From: a virus
Reading direction: 5' to 3' (one strand)
DNA: 63,018 nucleotides
IMG/VR virus record: IMGVR_UViG_3300009119_000001
Span: 1 to 63,018 of that record
Of the stretch, positions 31,305 to 39,092 are shown piece by piece. The position numbers and the translations under genes are program-made. The notes under the pieces are model-generated. The model worked only from the letters and a program-made list of their open reading frames with translations, was not told where the DNA came from and ran no database searches. Positions within the stretch are counted from its first letter, which is position 1; each line of letters begins with the position of its first letter.

Positions 31305-32150
31305 ATGAACTTAGTATATCAACAGATCAAAAAGCACTACGAAGAAACAAAACCTTTGCGAGGGCAGCGGGCTAGTGAAAATATACGCCCTGCGAATGGC
31401 CGTCGTAGAACAAATGAATGTGTAGTAGAAGTGCATCGTGCCGACGGGGCATGGTATGGGTATCGGCTGTACAGTACCGACGTTGTACTGGTATCAAGCG
31501 CGGGGGTGGTCGAGTTTAATACTGGTGGGTGGGTGTCAACATCAACAGCGGCGTTTATGCATTGGGTGGGGTATAACAAGTTGAATCGTTTGTTCACTAC
31601 GCATAAAAGATACAACAAGATATGGGTTGGGTGGCCAAGGGGATATAAATTCCCACTACTAGAAAATGTAACGCAGTTTCAGATAAATGAAGACCGACAG
31701 CTAACCCCACTGCAACCCATAGTTGAGCAAGTGCCTGTAATCAGCCGGAAAGCTATGAACCTTACAATGTTGCCATTCAAACCTATGGTGGAGTATATGA
31801 AAACACTGCACAAACTAACTAATGGGGTAGTAACAAAAGAAACAATGGATGAACATCGGGGTTCAGATAGCTGGAGTAGTACATTCAGTTTCAGTGTTGG
31901 GTGTAGGTTAAGTGGAGGCAGTTACCCTTCCCGCATGTATGACGAGATAGAACGCATAGCTACCGAAGGCACTACGGACGACTGGACTAAACTGTATTGT
32001 TGGATGGTGCTGAAGTATGGGTACAGTGCATATCAAACACAGAATTATGAAGACCCAGTGCCAGCAGAGACAATTAGAAACCGCATCGCTAAGATTGTGA
32101 AAGACAACGTCCCACAGGTGTGGACTTCCAAGCCAAGGGTATGGGCATAA
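31305..32150 (+). CDS. Hypothetical early protein, 281 residues
   Basis: 281 residues of mixed alpha/beta character. An N-terminal beta region (CVVEVHRADGAWYGYRLYSTDVVLVSSAG) and a C-terminal helical region (ETIRNRIAKIVKDNVPQVW) are visible. No motif of a known enzyme was found. It lies upstream of the MoxR/VWA cluster, where related phages as I recall also carry an uncharacterised protein of this size. It shares its last base with the next gene's ATG (TAATG). Confidence 0.72.
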   Translation: MNLVYQQIKKHYEETKPLRGQRASENIRPANGRRRTNECVVEVHRADGAWYGYRLYSTDVVLVSSAGVVEFNTGGWVSTSTAAFMHWVGYNKLNRLFTTHKRYNKIWVGWPRGYKFPLLENVTQFQINEDRQLTPLQPIVEQVPVISRKAMNLTMLPFKPMVEYMKTLHKLTNGVVTKETMDEHRGSDSWSSTFSFSVGCRLSGGSYPSRMYDEIERIATEGTTDDWTKLYCWMVLKYGYSAYQTQNYEDPVPAETIRNRIAKIVKDNVPQVWTSKPRVWA

Positions 32151-32518
32151 TGAAACGAAACGTTGATGTGAGAGGGCACTACAAAACTAAAACATCAAAG
32201 ACCCAGAAAAAGTTGGATAGACAAAAAGAAGCGGACGAAGCACTACTTACATGGGTGTTGTTGTTTGGGAAAGGTATTTCGGACACTAAGGCGCTATTTA
32301 CGTGGCTTGATAATGGTGGGTGGGGGATCTTTCCTATCTTACAGAATTTTAAGTATGTAAAAATGATTGGCTATGGTATGAATTTTGCAGTTACCCCGGA
32401 AGGTTTAACCAGACTTAATGAACTAACCCGAGAGGAGGCAAATAAAACTAAGGCAGAGGAGAAGTTAGCAAAATATAAACAGCTGTTTACAAATCAAGGA
32501 GGTGCACGTGACAGGTGA
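32150..32518 (+). CDS. Small winged-helix-like protein, 122 residues (paralogue of the next gene)
   Basis: The start is the ATG at 32150, which overlaps the previous stop. After a basic tail the segment DEALLTWVLLFGKGIS...FAVTPEGLTRLNELTRE parallels DELLTWLILYGKERV...LQITSTGLHRLNQLSKQ in the next protein, so the two are tandem paralogues. The pattern suggests a small winged-helix with a final recognition helix. The repeated palindrome lies in its 3' end. Confidence 0.7.
   Translation: MKRNVDVRGHYKTKTSKTQKKLDRQKEADEALLTWVLLFGKGISDTKALFTWLDNGGWGIFPILQNFKYVKMIGYGMNFAVTPEGLTRLNELTREEANKTKAEEKLAKYKQLFTNQGGARDR
32474..32491. promoter_or_regulatory. Repeated palindrome, site e
   Basis: TATAAACAGCTGTTTACA inside the 3' end of the upstream coding sequence, ending five bases before the AAGGAGG ribosome binding site of the 32508 gene. 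Conservation inside a coding sequence argues for a selected regulatory role. Confidence 0.75.
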
Positions 32519-32723
32519 TGATGAGTTGCTTACGTGGTTAATTTTATATGGGAAGGAGAGAGTTAAACGAACAAAGGAAAACGTGGAAATAGCAGTGATA
32601 TTGGAAAACATGGGGTACGTAGATGACTACTGGTTTGGGGCGGAGCTTCAAATCACATCAACAGGACTACACCGGCTAAATCAATTAAGTAAACAAAACA
32701 AAAAACTAGGAGTCGTAAAATGA
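32508..32723 (+). CDS. Small winged-helix-like protein, 71 residues, GTG start
   Basis: The GTG at 32508 is chosen because it lies five bases past a perfect AAGGAGG. An alternative GTG at 32502 overlaps that site. DELLTWLILYG and TSTGLHRLNQLSKQNKK mirror the preceding protein. It overlaps the next gene (MoxR-like) by four bases. A DNA-binding role is possible. Confidence 0.7.
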   Translation: MTGDDELLTWLILYGKERVKRTKENVEIAVILENMGYVDDYWFGAELQITSTGLHRLNQLSKQNKKLGVVK

Positions 32724-33796
32724 GTAAATTAAATTTTGGTAGCGCAGTAACATTGAAACAGTTTGCAGATGCAGTAGTAACAGTAGGTAGAGACGTGACT
32801 ATCATCGGTCAGGGTGAGATGGGTATTGGGAAGTCATCAGTGTTAAAGACTATTGCCAAGCAGTTGCCCCACTACAACACAGCGTACATAGACTGCACAT
32901 TACTAGACTTGGGTGACTTTGCCCTGCCATATACACAGCAGGAAACAAAGATGAAGGTGACTAAGTTTGCGCCGAACGCTAGGTTTATGATGCACGAGGA
33001 CAAGCCAGTGATAGTGATGCTCGACGAGATTGGTAAGGCCATGAAGTCTGTTAAGAACGTCTTACTTACTTTGATGTTAGAGCATAGGATTGGTGATCAC
33101 CGCTTGCCCGAGGGTTCTATTGTGTTCGGTACTACTAACCTGATGGCAGAGGGTGTTGGAGATTTGATGGAGGCGCATGCCCGGAACCGTGTGTGTTTCA
33201 TTACAGTAGAGAAACCTGATGCTGATGTGTGGATAGATAACTTTGCTATACCTAACGGGTTGGATGCGACTGTTATTGCGTGGGTTAAGCAGTTCCCTCA
33301 GTGTTTGGCTTCATTCACAGACCCAGCACAGCGTGAGAATCCATACATATTCCAGCCGACACGTGCCGGCACTACGGCCTTTGTTACACCACGTTCATTA
33401 GAGAAGGCTAGTCAGGTCGCAGCAAAACGTGAAGTGTTAGGCGATGGAGTTACCATAAGCATGTTATCAGGTGTTATCGGTGAGAGCGCAGCCCGTGATA
33501 TGCAAGCGTTCTTTACTGTGGCGGACAAGCTCCCATCATGGGAGGCAGTAATCAAAGCGCCGACTACGACCCCACTGCCTACTGATACCGTAGCTAAATG
33601 CATTATGGTGTTCAGTGCACTAAGTAGGGTAGAGAAAGATACATTGAGTAAGTGGATGGAGTATGTGCAGAGAATGGATCTCGAGTGGCAAGCGCTGTTC
33701 GCTAAATCTATTGTGATGTCATCAGCCAAACAAAGCATGGCTATTGGTAACGCAGACTTTAAAAACTGGGCACTAAAAAATCAATGGGTATTCTAG
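32720..33796 (+). CDS. MoxR-type AAA+ ATPase
   Basis: 358 residues. Walker A GQGEMGIGKSS (30-40), Walker B VIVMLDEIG (98-106) and a sensor region IVFGTTN are clear. The N-terminal ATPase core and C-terminal helical lid match MoxR/CobS-like AAA+ proteins. These normally act with a partner carrying a von Willebrand A domain, and such a partner is encoded at 34417. The pair remodels or inserts metals into protein complexes in bacteria. Phage versions are widespread and unexplained. In methylotrophs a MoxR works on methanol dehydrogenase, but this protein need not. Confidence 0.88.
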   Translation: MSKLNFGSAVTLKQFADAVVTVGRDVTIIGQGEMGIGKSSVLKTIAKQLPHYNTAYIDCTLLDLGDFALPYTQQETKMKVTKFAPNARFMMHEDKPVIVMLDEIGKAMKSVKNVLLTLMLEHRIGDHRLPEGSIVFGTTNLMAEGVGDLMEAHARNRVCFITVEKPDADVWIDNFAIPNGLDATVIAWVKQFPQCLASFTDPAQRENPYIFQPTRAGTTAFVTPRSLEKASQVAAKREVLGDGVTISMLSGVIGESAARDMQAFFTVADKLPSWEAVIKAPTTTPLPTDTVAKCIMVFSALSRVEKDTLSKWMEYVQRMDLEWQALFAKSIVMSSAKQSMAIGNADFKNWALKNQWVF

Positions 33797-33806
33797 GAGA
33801 TTTGAC

Positions 33807-34070
33807 ATGGATAAAGTAATGCTAACAGTGGGTGGGTGTCGCTTGATTATGGACGCAGATACAGGGTTTGAGGTGTTTAAGATGTTGACTAAAGCTAGAC
33901 CTGAAAAGTATGACTATGATTATAAATCAAAAGACGAGTCCGCTACAGGAAAGACGGAGTACTTGTACTACGTGGCACCAATGACTAGCGATATAACGTT
34001 GACAGGGGTACCAGATGAAGACTATGCAGTATGGAAACTATACGCGACAGCTAGGGAGGGAATGAAATGA
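33807..34070 (+). CDS. Hypothetical protein in the MoxR/VWA cluster, 87 residues
   Basis: Small alpha/beta protein: MLTVGGCRLIMDADTGFEVFKMLTKARP, then a charged loop and YLYYVAPMTSDITLTGVPDEDYAVWKLY. Such short proteins lie between MoxR and VWA genes in related phages as I recall. Overlaps the next gene by four bases. Function unknown. Confidence 0.68.
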   Translation: MDKVMLTVGGCRLIMDADTGFEVFKMLTKARPEKYDYDYKSKDESATGKTEYLYYVAPMTSDITLTGVPDEDYAVWKLYATAREGMK

Positions 34071-34420
34071 AAGTTAAAGTCAGTGAAGCAAGTGGTGCGG
34101 CGTTGGATTGGGCAGTGACTAAGTGTGAGGGACGGTCAGAGCCAGAAGTAGTAAATAACTTTAAAATCGCGTGGTATACGTGGGGAAATACCCACTATTC
34201 AACAAACTGGCTTGTAGGCGGGCCGATTATTGAGCGTGAAGAAATATCTTTGTCTACGGGATATGAGTGGGAAGCCGTAAAAGACATAGACGTGCGCGGC
34301 AGAACAGACGTGGTTTTAGCGCATGGTGAAACCCCACTCATAGCCGCGATGCGGTGTTATGTAGCTAGCAAATTGGGGGATGAAGTCGAAGTACCTGATG
34401 AAATAGGAGAAGGTAAATGA
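34067..34420 (+). CDS. DUF2591-like phage protein
   Basis: 117 residues. VSEASGAALDWAVTKCEG at the start, GGPIIERE in the middle and TPLIAAMRCYVASKLGDEVEVPDE at the end form the typical pattern of a phage/prophage family known only as DUF2591. It overlaps both neighbours by four bases. The family is widespread in accessory regions, with no known function. Confidence 0.82.
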   Translation: MKVKVSEASGAALDWAVTKCEGRSEPEVVNNFKIAWYTWGNTHYSTNWLVGGPIIEREEISLSTGYEWEAVKDIDVRGRTDVVLAHGETPLIAAMRCYVASKLGDEVEVPDEIGEGK

Positions 34421-35571
34421 GTAAACTATCAGCGGAACAACGAGTACAACGGGCTCATGTGTGGTTAATGGGCAACCCTGAGTACGTATTATATTCAGGC
34501 ATCATGATGATGGGCAGTACCGAGGTGAGGGATGATGTACCTACTGCATGCACTAATGGTAAAGATGTTTTGTATGGTAGAACATTCATTGATGGGTTAT
34601 CAGACCCAGAGGTACGTGGTTTGGTATTGCATGAGAACTTACACAAAGCATTCCGGCATATGACTGTGTGGGAGAACCTATACAACGAGGACGCTAGGCG
34701 GGCGAATATGGCGTGTGATTATGTTATAAACCTCATGATAGTGGACAGCGATAAGTCCGGCAGTAATGTGAAGTTGCCCAAAGGTGGATTGATAGATGAG
34801 CAGTATCGTGGGCTAGATGCACATACCGTATTCCGATTGCTGAAGGATGATGGACAGGGTGGGGGCGGTGGTGGTGAAGGGTTTGATGAGCATGACTGGG
34901 AGGGTGCTAAGGAACTAAGTAAGGACGAGAAAGAATCTCTAGCCCGGGAAGTTGATCAGGCGCTACGTCAAGGTGCGATACTGGCAGGGAAAATGAAAGG
35001 TAGTGTAGCCCGAGAGATTGCCGAGCAGTTAGAAGCTAAGGTCGATTGGCGTGAGGTGTTGCGAGATTTTGTATCGTCCAGATGTGTTGAGCGTGACTAT
35101 TCATCATACCGCAGGCCGAACCGTAGGTGGATAAGCGAGGAAGTATACCTGCCATCTATGGAGGGTGAAACCCTTGGGGATATTGTAGTTGCCATAGATA
35201 CATCAGGCTCTATTGGTAGTGCGGAACTGGGTCAGTTCTTGGGGGAGATGATGAGTATATGTAACTCTGTTCGTCCGAGTAAGGTGCACTTGTTGTATTG
35301 GGATACCGAGGTGGCCGGACATGAGACGTATGAGCAAGGGGAGTACGAAGGGTTGATTAACAGTACTAAGCCAGCAGGTGGGGGGGGTACACAGGTTGAG
35401 TGTGTGCCCGAGTATATCAAGGAGAAAAAGATTAACGCTGAGTGTTGCGTAGTTTTGACTGATGGGTACTTAGGCGGTGGCTGGGGTGATTGGTCAGTGC
35501 CAGTGCTATGGGGTATTACATCTAAGGGTATCACCGCTGATGTAGGAACATCTGTATATGTGGGAGATTAA
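34417..35571 (+). CDS. VWA-like metallopeptidase-domain protein, MoxR partner
   Basis: 384 residues. The N-terminal domain carries HENLH (72-76), an HExxH zinc-peptidase motif, in the context RGLVLHENLHKAFRH. A Gly-rich linker lies at 147-153. The C-terminal domain is a von Willebrand A fold with the metal-ion-dependent adhesion motif DTSGS (261-265), a Thr at about 325 and LTDG (347-350). This matches the DUF2201-type putative metallopeptidase plus VWA family that pairs with MoxR/CobS ATPases. The intact catalytic and metal-binding residues argue for activity. Substrate unknown. Confidence 0.88.
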   Translation: MSKLSAEQRVQRAHVWLMGNPEYVLYSGIMMMGSTEVRDDVPTACTNGKDVLYGRTFIDGLSDPEVRGLVLHENLHKAFRHMTVWENLYNEDARRANMACDYVINLMIVDSDKSGSNVKLPKGGLIDEQYRGLDAHTVFRLLKDDGQGGGGGGEGFDEHDWEGAKELSKDEKESLAREVDQALRQGAILAGKMKGSVAREIAEQLEAKVDWREVLRDFVSSRCVERDYSSYRRPNRRWISEEVYLPSMEGETLGDIVVAIDTSGSIGSAELGQFLGEMMSICNSVRPSKVHLLYWDTEVAGHETYEQGEYEGLINSTKPAGGGGTQVECVPEYIKEKKINAECCVVLTDGYLGGGWGDWSVPVLWGITSKGITADVGTSVYVGD

Positions 35572-35573
35572 AA

Positions 35574-36143
35574 ATGGACGAAGAAGATAAGACTAAGGAA
35601 GATCTGATAGAAACATATCGAGAGATTAACGTCGACCATGACTGGTGGGAGTATATCTATGAGGACTTTAAGGAGGACATGGAAAAGAACTACGGGATAG
35701 AGGTTGATGACATGTCATTCAGTGGGTTTTGGAGTCAAGGGTCTGGTGCTGCGTTTACTGGCAGGGTTACAGATGACAGGCTCTTTATGACTAGCAATAA
35801 GCTTGACGGAGAATACCCAAACATCTTTAAGGCAGTTGAGTTAAACGCGGTTAACATTAATTTTGCCGAGGCATCTCGTAGGGGTAGTTGTCAGACAAGC
35901 GGTGTAGAGGTAGATGATCTGCACTATTTTGATATTGTTGAAGACCCAGAGATGAATGAGTTTTACCAGAACATGTTTGAGGGGGGCATAGAGGAGGAAT
36001 ACACAGGGTTTGAAGATGAAGTGCAACGCCTAGCAGACTCTTGGGCACATGAGTTATATAAGACATTGGAGAGTAACTATGACTGGCTAATAAGTGATGA
36101 ACGAGTATGGGACACAATCGTAGCAAATGAATTGCATTTATAA
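35574..36143 (+). CDS. Very acidic hypothetical protein, 189 residues
   Basis: The protein is dominated by Asp and Glu from end to end (MDEEDKTKEDLIETYREI, WEYIYEDFKEDMEKNYGIEVDD). SFSGFWSQGSGAAFTGRV is a conserved patch I have seen in uncharacterised phage proteins. The high negative charge would fit a DNA mimic or an anti-restriction-type inhibitor, but nothing specific supports that. It follows the VWA gene by two bases. Confidence 0.7.
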   Translation: MDEEDKTKEDLIETYREINVDHDWWEYIYEDFKEDMEKNYGIEVDDMSFSGFWSQGSGAAFTGRVTDDRLFMTSNKLDGEYPNIFKAVELNAVNINFAEASRRGSCQTSGVEVDDLHYFDIVEDPEMNEFYQNMFEGGIEEEYTGFEDEVQRLADSWAHELYKTLESNYDWLISDERVWDTIVANELHL

Positions 36144-36156
36144 ACAGCTGTTTATA
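36139..36156. promoter_or_regulatory. Repeated palindrome, site f
   Basis: TATAAACAGCTGTTTATA, a perfect copy, overlapping the stop codon of the 35574 gene. It is followed by a tandem AACGAAATAA-type repeat (36159-36188) and an AAAAGGAG ribosome binding site. Confidence 0.78.
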
Positions 36157-36205
36157 AATAAACGAAATAAACGAAATAAACGAAACAAACAAAAGGAGTT
36201 ACATC

Positions 36206-37057
36206 ATGATTCAGAACGTATCAGTATTAGTAGATTTAAATCTGTCTGTATGGACAGGACGCAAGATGGATAAGAAAACATCAGAGGAAGTTGTGCTAAG
36301 TAAGGCGGCACACAGTAAGCAAGCGGCATCAGTATCTAAGCACCTCTTAGCCGGCACTGATGTGCTAGATAGGATTCAACGGCACGTAGCTATGGTACGT
36401 AATTGGCACTATGAGCAGACGCTACCTTGGTCGGACGGTGGGTCTCGGTTGCTACCAATGAAATCATTCTTTACATATAAGGCTCAGCTTGGGCAGTATG
36501 AAACAGAGTTCCAAACACTGGTGGACGACTTTGTTAGAGAGTACCCGGTACTGGTATCAGCGGCGGCGTTTCAGCTTGGCAATTTGTTTGACCGGGCGGA
36601 GTACCCTGACGTGGAGGACATCATTGGTCGGTTCAAGTTTAAGTATGTGTTTTTACCGTTGCCAGACACAGGAGACTTTAGGGTAGACGTGGGTGAAGAA
36701 CTTAAGTCTGAGTTGCAAGAACAGTTCAAAGGGTACTACGAGCACAAGATCAACGACGCTATGAAAGATATGTGGGATAGGTTACATGACATACTAAGCA
36801 AACTCAGCGAACGACTGGACTACGCGGATGGAGAAACTAAAAAGATCTTTAGGGATACATTGGTATCTAATGCGCTAGATTTGTGTGGCATGTTAAGTAA
36901 CTTAAATGTTACTAACGACCCGAAATTGGAGCAAGCCAGACGCACACTGGAGGGGGCACTGCATGGTATTGAAGCGGTTGATTTGCGTGAGGATGCGACA
37001 CTGAGACATGACGTGAAAGACAAGGTTGACTCCATCTTAAAAGCGTTTGACTTCTGA
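36206..37057 (+). CDS. DUF3150-like protein
   Basis: 283 residues. The opening VSVLVDLNLSVWTGRKMDKK and the long helical C-terminal two-thirds resemble DUF3150, a family that co-occurs with MoxR-like ATPase and VWA genes in phages and mobile elements. With 32720 and 34417 it would complete a three-part set. The assignment is from memory of the N-terminal pattern and neighbourhood and should be checked by profile search. Confidence 0.65.
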   Translation: MIQNVSVLVDLNLSVWTGRKMDKKTSEEVVLSKAAHSKQAASVSKHLLAGTDVLDRIQRHVAMVRNWHYEQTLPWSDGGSRLLPMKSFFTYKAQLGQYETEFQTLVDDFVREYPVLVSAAAFQLGNLFDRAEYPDVEDIIGRFKFKYVFLPLPDTGDFRVDVGEELKSELQEQFKGYYEHKINDAMKDMWDRLHDILSKLSERLDYADGETKKIFRDTLVSNALDLCGMLSNLNVTNDPKLEQARRTLEGALHGIEAVDLREDATLRHDVKDKVDSILKAFDF

Positions 37058-37073
37058 CAGTGTCAAGTATAAA
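37047..37073 (+). promoter_or_regulatory. Putative internal early promoter with operator palindrome
   Basis: TTGACT (37047-37052) and TATAAA (37068-37073) with a short 15-base spacer. The spacer contains TGACA-G-TGTCA (37055-37065), the same palindrome type as at 29708. It would transcribe the 37098 gene and beyond. Confidence 0.5.
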
Positions 37074-37097
37074 CTGCTGAGTACATTAGGAGGTTTT

Positions 37098-37526
37098 ATG
37101 TCATTTTTTAAAAATATATTTGGTGGTGCTACTATATCTTCTATTATGAACCCTGCACCCCCAACGTACACAACCACGACTACTTCATCAACATCCATAT
37201 ACCCAGTACAAGGCGGGTATTTTCAAGCGGTACAAAATGGATATTTTGCGAACGCACAGGCACTACAACAAGGAACAGGGGGGCTTATGGGAGCAGGAAT
37301 GAGTAAAACGCCCGAGGCGTTTAGGATAGACCAAGACCTACTTGCTTTACAGCGCTATACCGATGCATGTGGGGACGTATTAGATATAGTGGAGATTGAA
37401 AACGGAGAGGAGGTAACGGATGTAAACGTAGCACTGATTAGGATAGCCCCGATCGGAAAGATAGTTAAGGGTGTCGGGATGAGACTAAGCGACAACAAGT
37501 ATGCAGTAGTGCGAGAAGCTTTATGA
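37098..37526 (+). CDS. Hypothetical early protein, 142 residues
   Basis: The start is the ATG at 37098, six bases past an AGGAGG ribosome binding site. The N-terminal half is low-complexity (a Thr run, then Gly/Gln/Tyr around QGGYFQAVQNGYFANAQALQQG). The C-terminal half looks folded (LDIVEIENGEEVTDVNVALIRIAPIGKIVKGVG). No homologue recognised. Confidence 0.68.
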   Translation: MSFFKNIFGGATISSIMNPAPPTYTTTTTSSTSIYPVQGGYFQAVQNGYFANAQALQQGTGGLMGAGMSKTPEAFRIDQDLLALQRYTDACGDVLDIVEIENGEEVTDVNVALIRIAPIGKIVKGVGMRLSDNKYAVVREAL

Positions 37527-37723
37527 CAGATGAGGAACTTAAAGCGCTAGTTAAAGTGGCGGGTGGAGATTTGGTAGGCATTCACTCACTGCCTCATACT
37601 ATAAATGAAAAGCTCGTGGCAATGTATGTAGTAGAGACAGAATACGACACTCACCGGTTCTTTACCACAGACCATGACGACGCAGCACAAACAATAATAG
37701 CAGCATTAAACATTAGGAGTTAA
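37523..37723 (+). CDS. Small hypothetical protein, 66 residues
   Basis: A compact alpha/beta protein (EELKALVKVAGGDLVGI, EKLVAMYVVETEYDTHRFF, DDAAQTIIAAL). It overlaps the previous gene by four bases. Function unknown. Confidence 0.64.
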   Translation: MTDEELKALVKVAGGDLVGIHSLPHTINEKLVAMYVVETEYDTHRFFTTDHDDAAQTIIAALNIRS

Positions 37724-37725
37724 AC

Positions 37726-38013
37726 ATGAGTGATGGAATGAGTGATGAAATGTGGGAAGTTAATGAAAACTGGGTAAATGCGGAAGAAAATATGGTCGAA
37801 CATATAGAAATAACAGCGATAGATGCGCACTATACTAAGTTGGCAATTCAGCCGATAGAGTACTCAATGCACAATAAGCTGGACCCGATGCAGCACACGA
37901 TAATCAAATACGTGACCCGGTTTAGAGATAAAGGCGGGAAGCGCGACCTACTTGCGGCACGACATACACTTGATATGTTGATCGAGTATGAATATCCAGA
38001 AGGAGAATTTTAA
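37726..38013 (+). CDS. DUF3310-like protein
   Basis: 95 residues. LAIQPIEYSMHNKLDPMQHTIIKYVTRFRDKGGKRDLLAARHTLDMLIE follows the DUF3310 pattern (IQP.(D/E)Y....L......IIKYV.R...KGG..DL..A...L..L), quoted as the segment from LAIQP to DMLIE in this entry's positions 40-88. Related domains occur in T7 gp1.7-type nucleotide kinases, but here the domain stands alone. A role near nucleotide metabolism is possible but unproven. Confidence 0.78.
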   Translation: MSDGMSDEMWEVNENWVNAEENMVEHIEITAIDAHYTKLAIQPIEYSMHNKLDPMQHTIIKYVTRFRDKGGKRDLLAARHTLDMLIEYEYPEGEF

Positions 38014-38175
38014 ATGAACGAAGCAAATGGAACGCTCCCAGAGTGGATGTGGTGGGATAGAGGCAACTGTGTGGTGAAGGTTTTAAGGATGGGGCATTTT
38101 CCTACAACAGTTATGGTGAAGTTACCGGATGATAAAACATCAGAGATTGAGGTAGTGGAGCTTAGAGTGCCATGA
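38014..38175 (+). CDS. Small hypothetical protein, 53 residues
   Basis: A clean 53-codon frame from the ATG at 38014, nine bases past an AAGGAG site, ending ATGA over the next start. MNEANGTLPEWMWWDRGN leads to a short beta-hairpin (TTVMVKLPDDKTSEIEVVEL). Function unknown. Confidence 0.64.
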   Translation: MNEANGTLPEWMWWDRGNCVVKVLRMGHFPTTVMVKLPDDKTSEIEVVELRVP

Positions 38176-38627
38176 AAATTAAACGGATTATGGGAAGTGG
38201 GATGACTCGGCTAGAGATATTGCACCATAGTGACGAGATACGGCAGCAGGTGTTTGACCATATATGTGTTACAGGGTATGGGACAGTTGGTAATCTAGCT
38301 AGGCTGTTCAATATAACCAGAGATCAGACTCGTAGCCATTTACGAAATCTACTTGCAACTAAGACTATAGAAATGATAAACCCACGAGGTAAGGGCTTTA
38401 CTTCAGATGCATACTACATACCGACAGGAAGGCACTACTATCCACCTGATCGTGAAGCTAAAGTAGAACAAGCACCAAAGAACATAATCCCCGGGGCTAG
38501 GCAGATTAGGTTGCTTGATAAAAAGCCAACGCCTATGACCCCACAAGAACGCAGACGGTTACAAAGCAACAGAGGACATGTATACGGCGTACGAGGCAGT
38601 AGCATGTCAATGTTCGAGGTATTTTAA
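38172..38627 (+). CDS. Winged-helix DNA-binding protein
   Basis: 151 residues. IRQQVFDHICVTGYGTVGNLARLFNITRDQTRSHLRNLLATKTIEMINPRGKGF (about 22-76) has the helix-turn-helix and wing of a MarR/ArsR-like domain, with TRDQTRSHLRNL as recognition helix. The C-terminal region is basic and Pro-rich. It is one of the candidate regulators of the palindromic operators in this half of the genome. The gene ends before a 174-base gap. Confidence 0.74.
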   Translation: MKIKRIMGSGMTRLEILHHSDEIRQQVFDHICVTGYGTVGNLARLFNITRDQTRSHLRNLLATKTIEMINPRGKGFTSDAYYIPTGRHYYPPDREAKVEQAPKNIIPGARQIRLLDKKPTPMTPQERRRLQSNRGHVYGVRGSSMSMFEVF

Positions 38628-38801
38628 ATAGTAGGGTTGTTCCCATGTGACTTCCTTTCAAAATACCTAGGTCGGGCAACGTAACTGTGGGGTTATGCTA
38701 ATACACTTTATTCCCGCGAAAATGTGAGGTGTATTAGTTAAGGGTGGGGAACGTAATTCATAACACTTTAATAACTCAAAGACCAAATTAAGGAGAGACC
38801 T
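38628..38801. promoter_or_regulatory. Intergenic control region with inverted and direct repeats
   Basis: CTAATACAC (38698-38706) and GTGTATTAG (38729-38737) form a nine-base inverted repeat. GGG(C/G)AACGTAA occurs at 38674 and 38747, and a CACTTTA element recurs at 38704 and 38763. The gap separates the regulator gene from a run of small genes and probably holds a promoter or transcript-processing site. No consensus promoter was found. Confidence 0.45.
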
Positions 38802-38990
38802 ATGAAAGATTTAGGAATAGTAGCGAACGTAATGGCGTGTTGCATGATGGGTGTGTTGCTTGTAGGCACATGGTTTGATGCATTAACCCGCGTACCAAAA
38901 GTAGAAGTTGTAACGTGTAGCATTACAATCGAGAACATGGCACGTAAATTGAATGTAACTTTATTAGACCAGTGTGAGGTGGTGAGATGA
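38802..38990 (+). CDS. Small membrane protein, 62 residues
   Basis: A probable N-terminal membrane segment (about residues 5-25, IVANVMACCMMGVLLVGTWF) is followed by a hydrophilic domain with EVVTCSITIENMARKLNVTLLDQ. An AGGAGAG ribosome binding site is present. Function unknown. Confidence 0.68.
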   Translation: MKDLGIVANVMACCMMGVLLVGTWFDALTRVPKVEVVTCSITIENMARKLNVTLLDQCEVVR

Positions 38991-39088
38991 ACATACTATT
39001 TTTGATTATAGCTTTTATTTGTATCATCACCGGGGCATATGGATGGGCGTGCTTTTGGTTGATACTAACTATTTTATGTTTGGAGTAG
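38987..39088 (+). CDS. Tiny membrane peptide, 33 residues
   Basis: MNILFLIIAFICIITGAYGW and then a second hydrophobic stretch to the stop at 39086-39088. It overlaps the previous gene by four bases (ATGA), which supports translation. Phage membrane peptides of this size often inhibit host functions, but none is recognised here. Confidence 0.58.
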   Translation: MNILFLIIAFICIITGAYGWACFWLILTILCLE

Positions 39089-39092
39089 TGAG

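Noticed and set aside
37066-37085. Seventh copy of the TATAAAC...GTTTATA palindrome
   Set aside because: Only the left arm is conserved (TATAAACTGCTGAG); the right arm does not match, so it was not counted.
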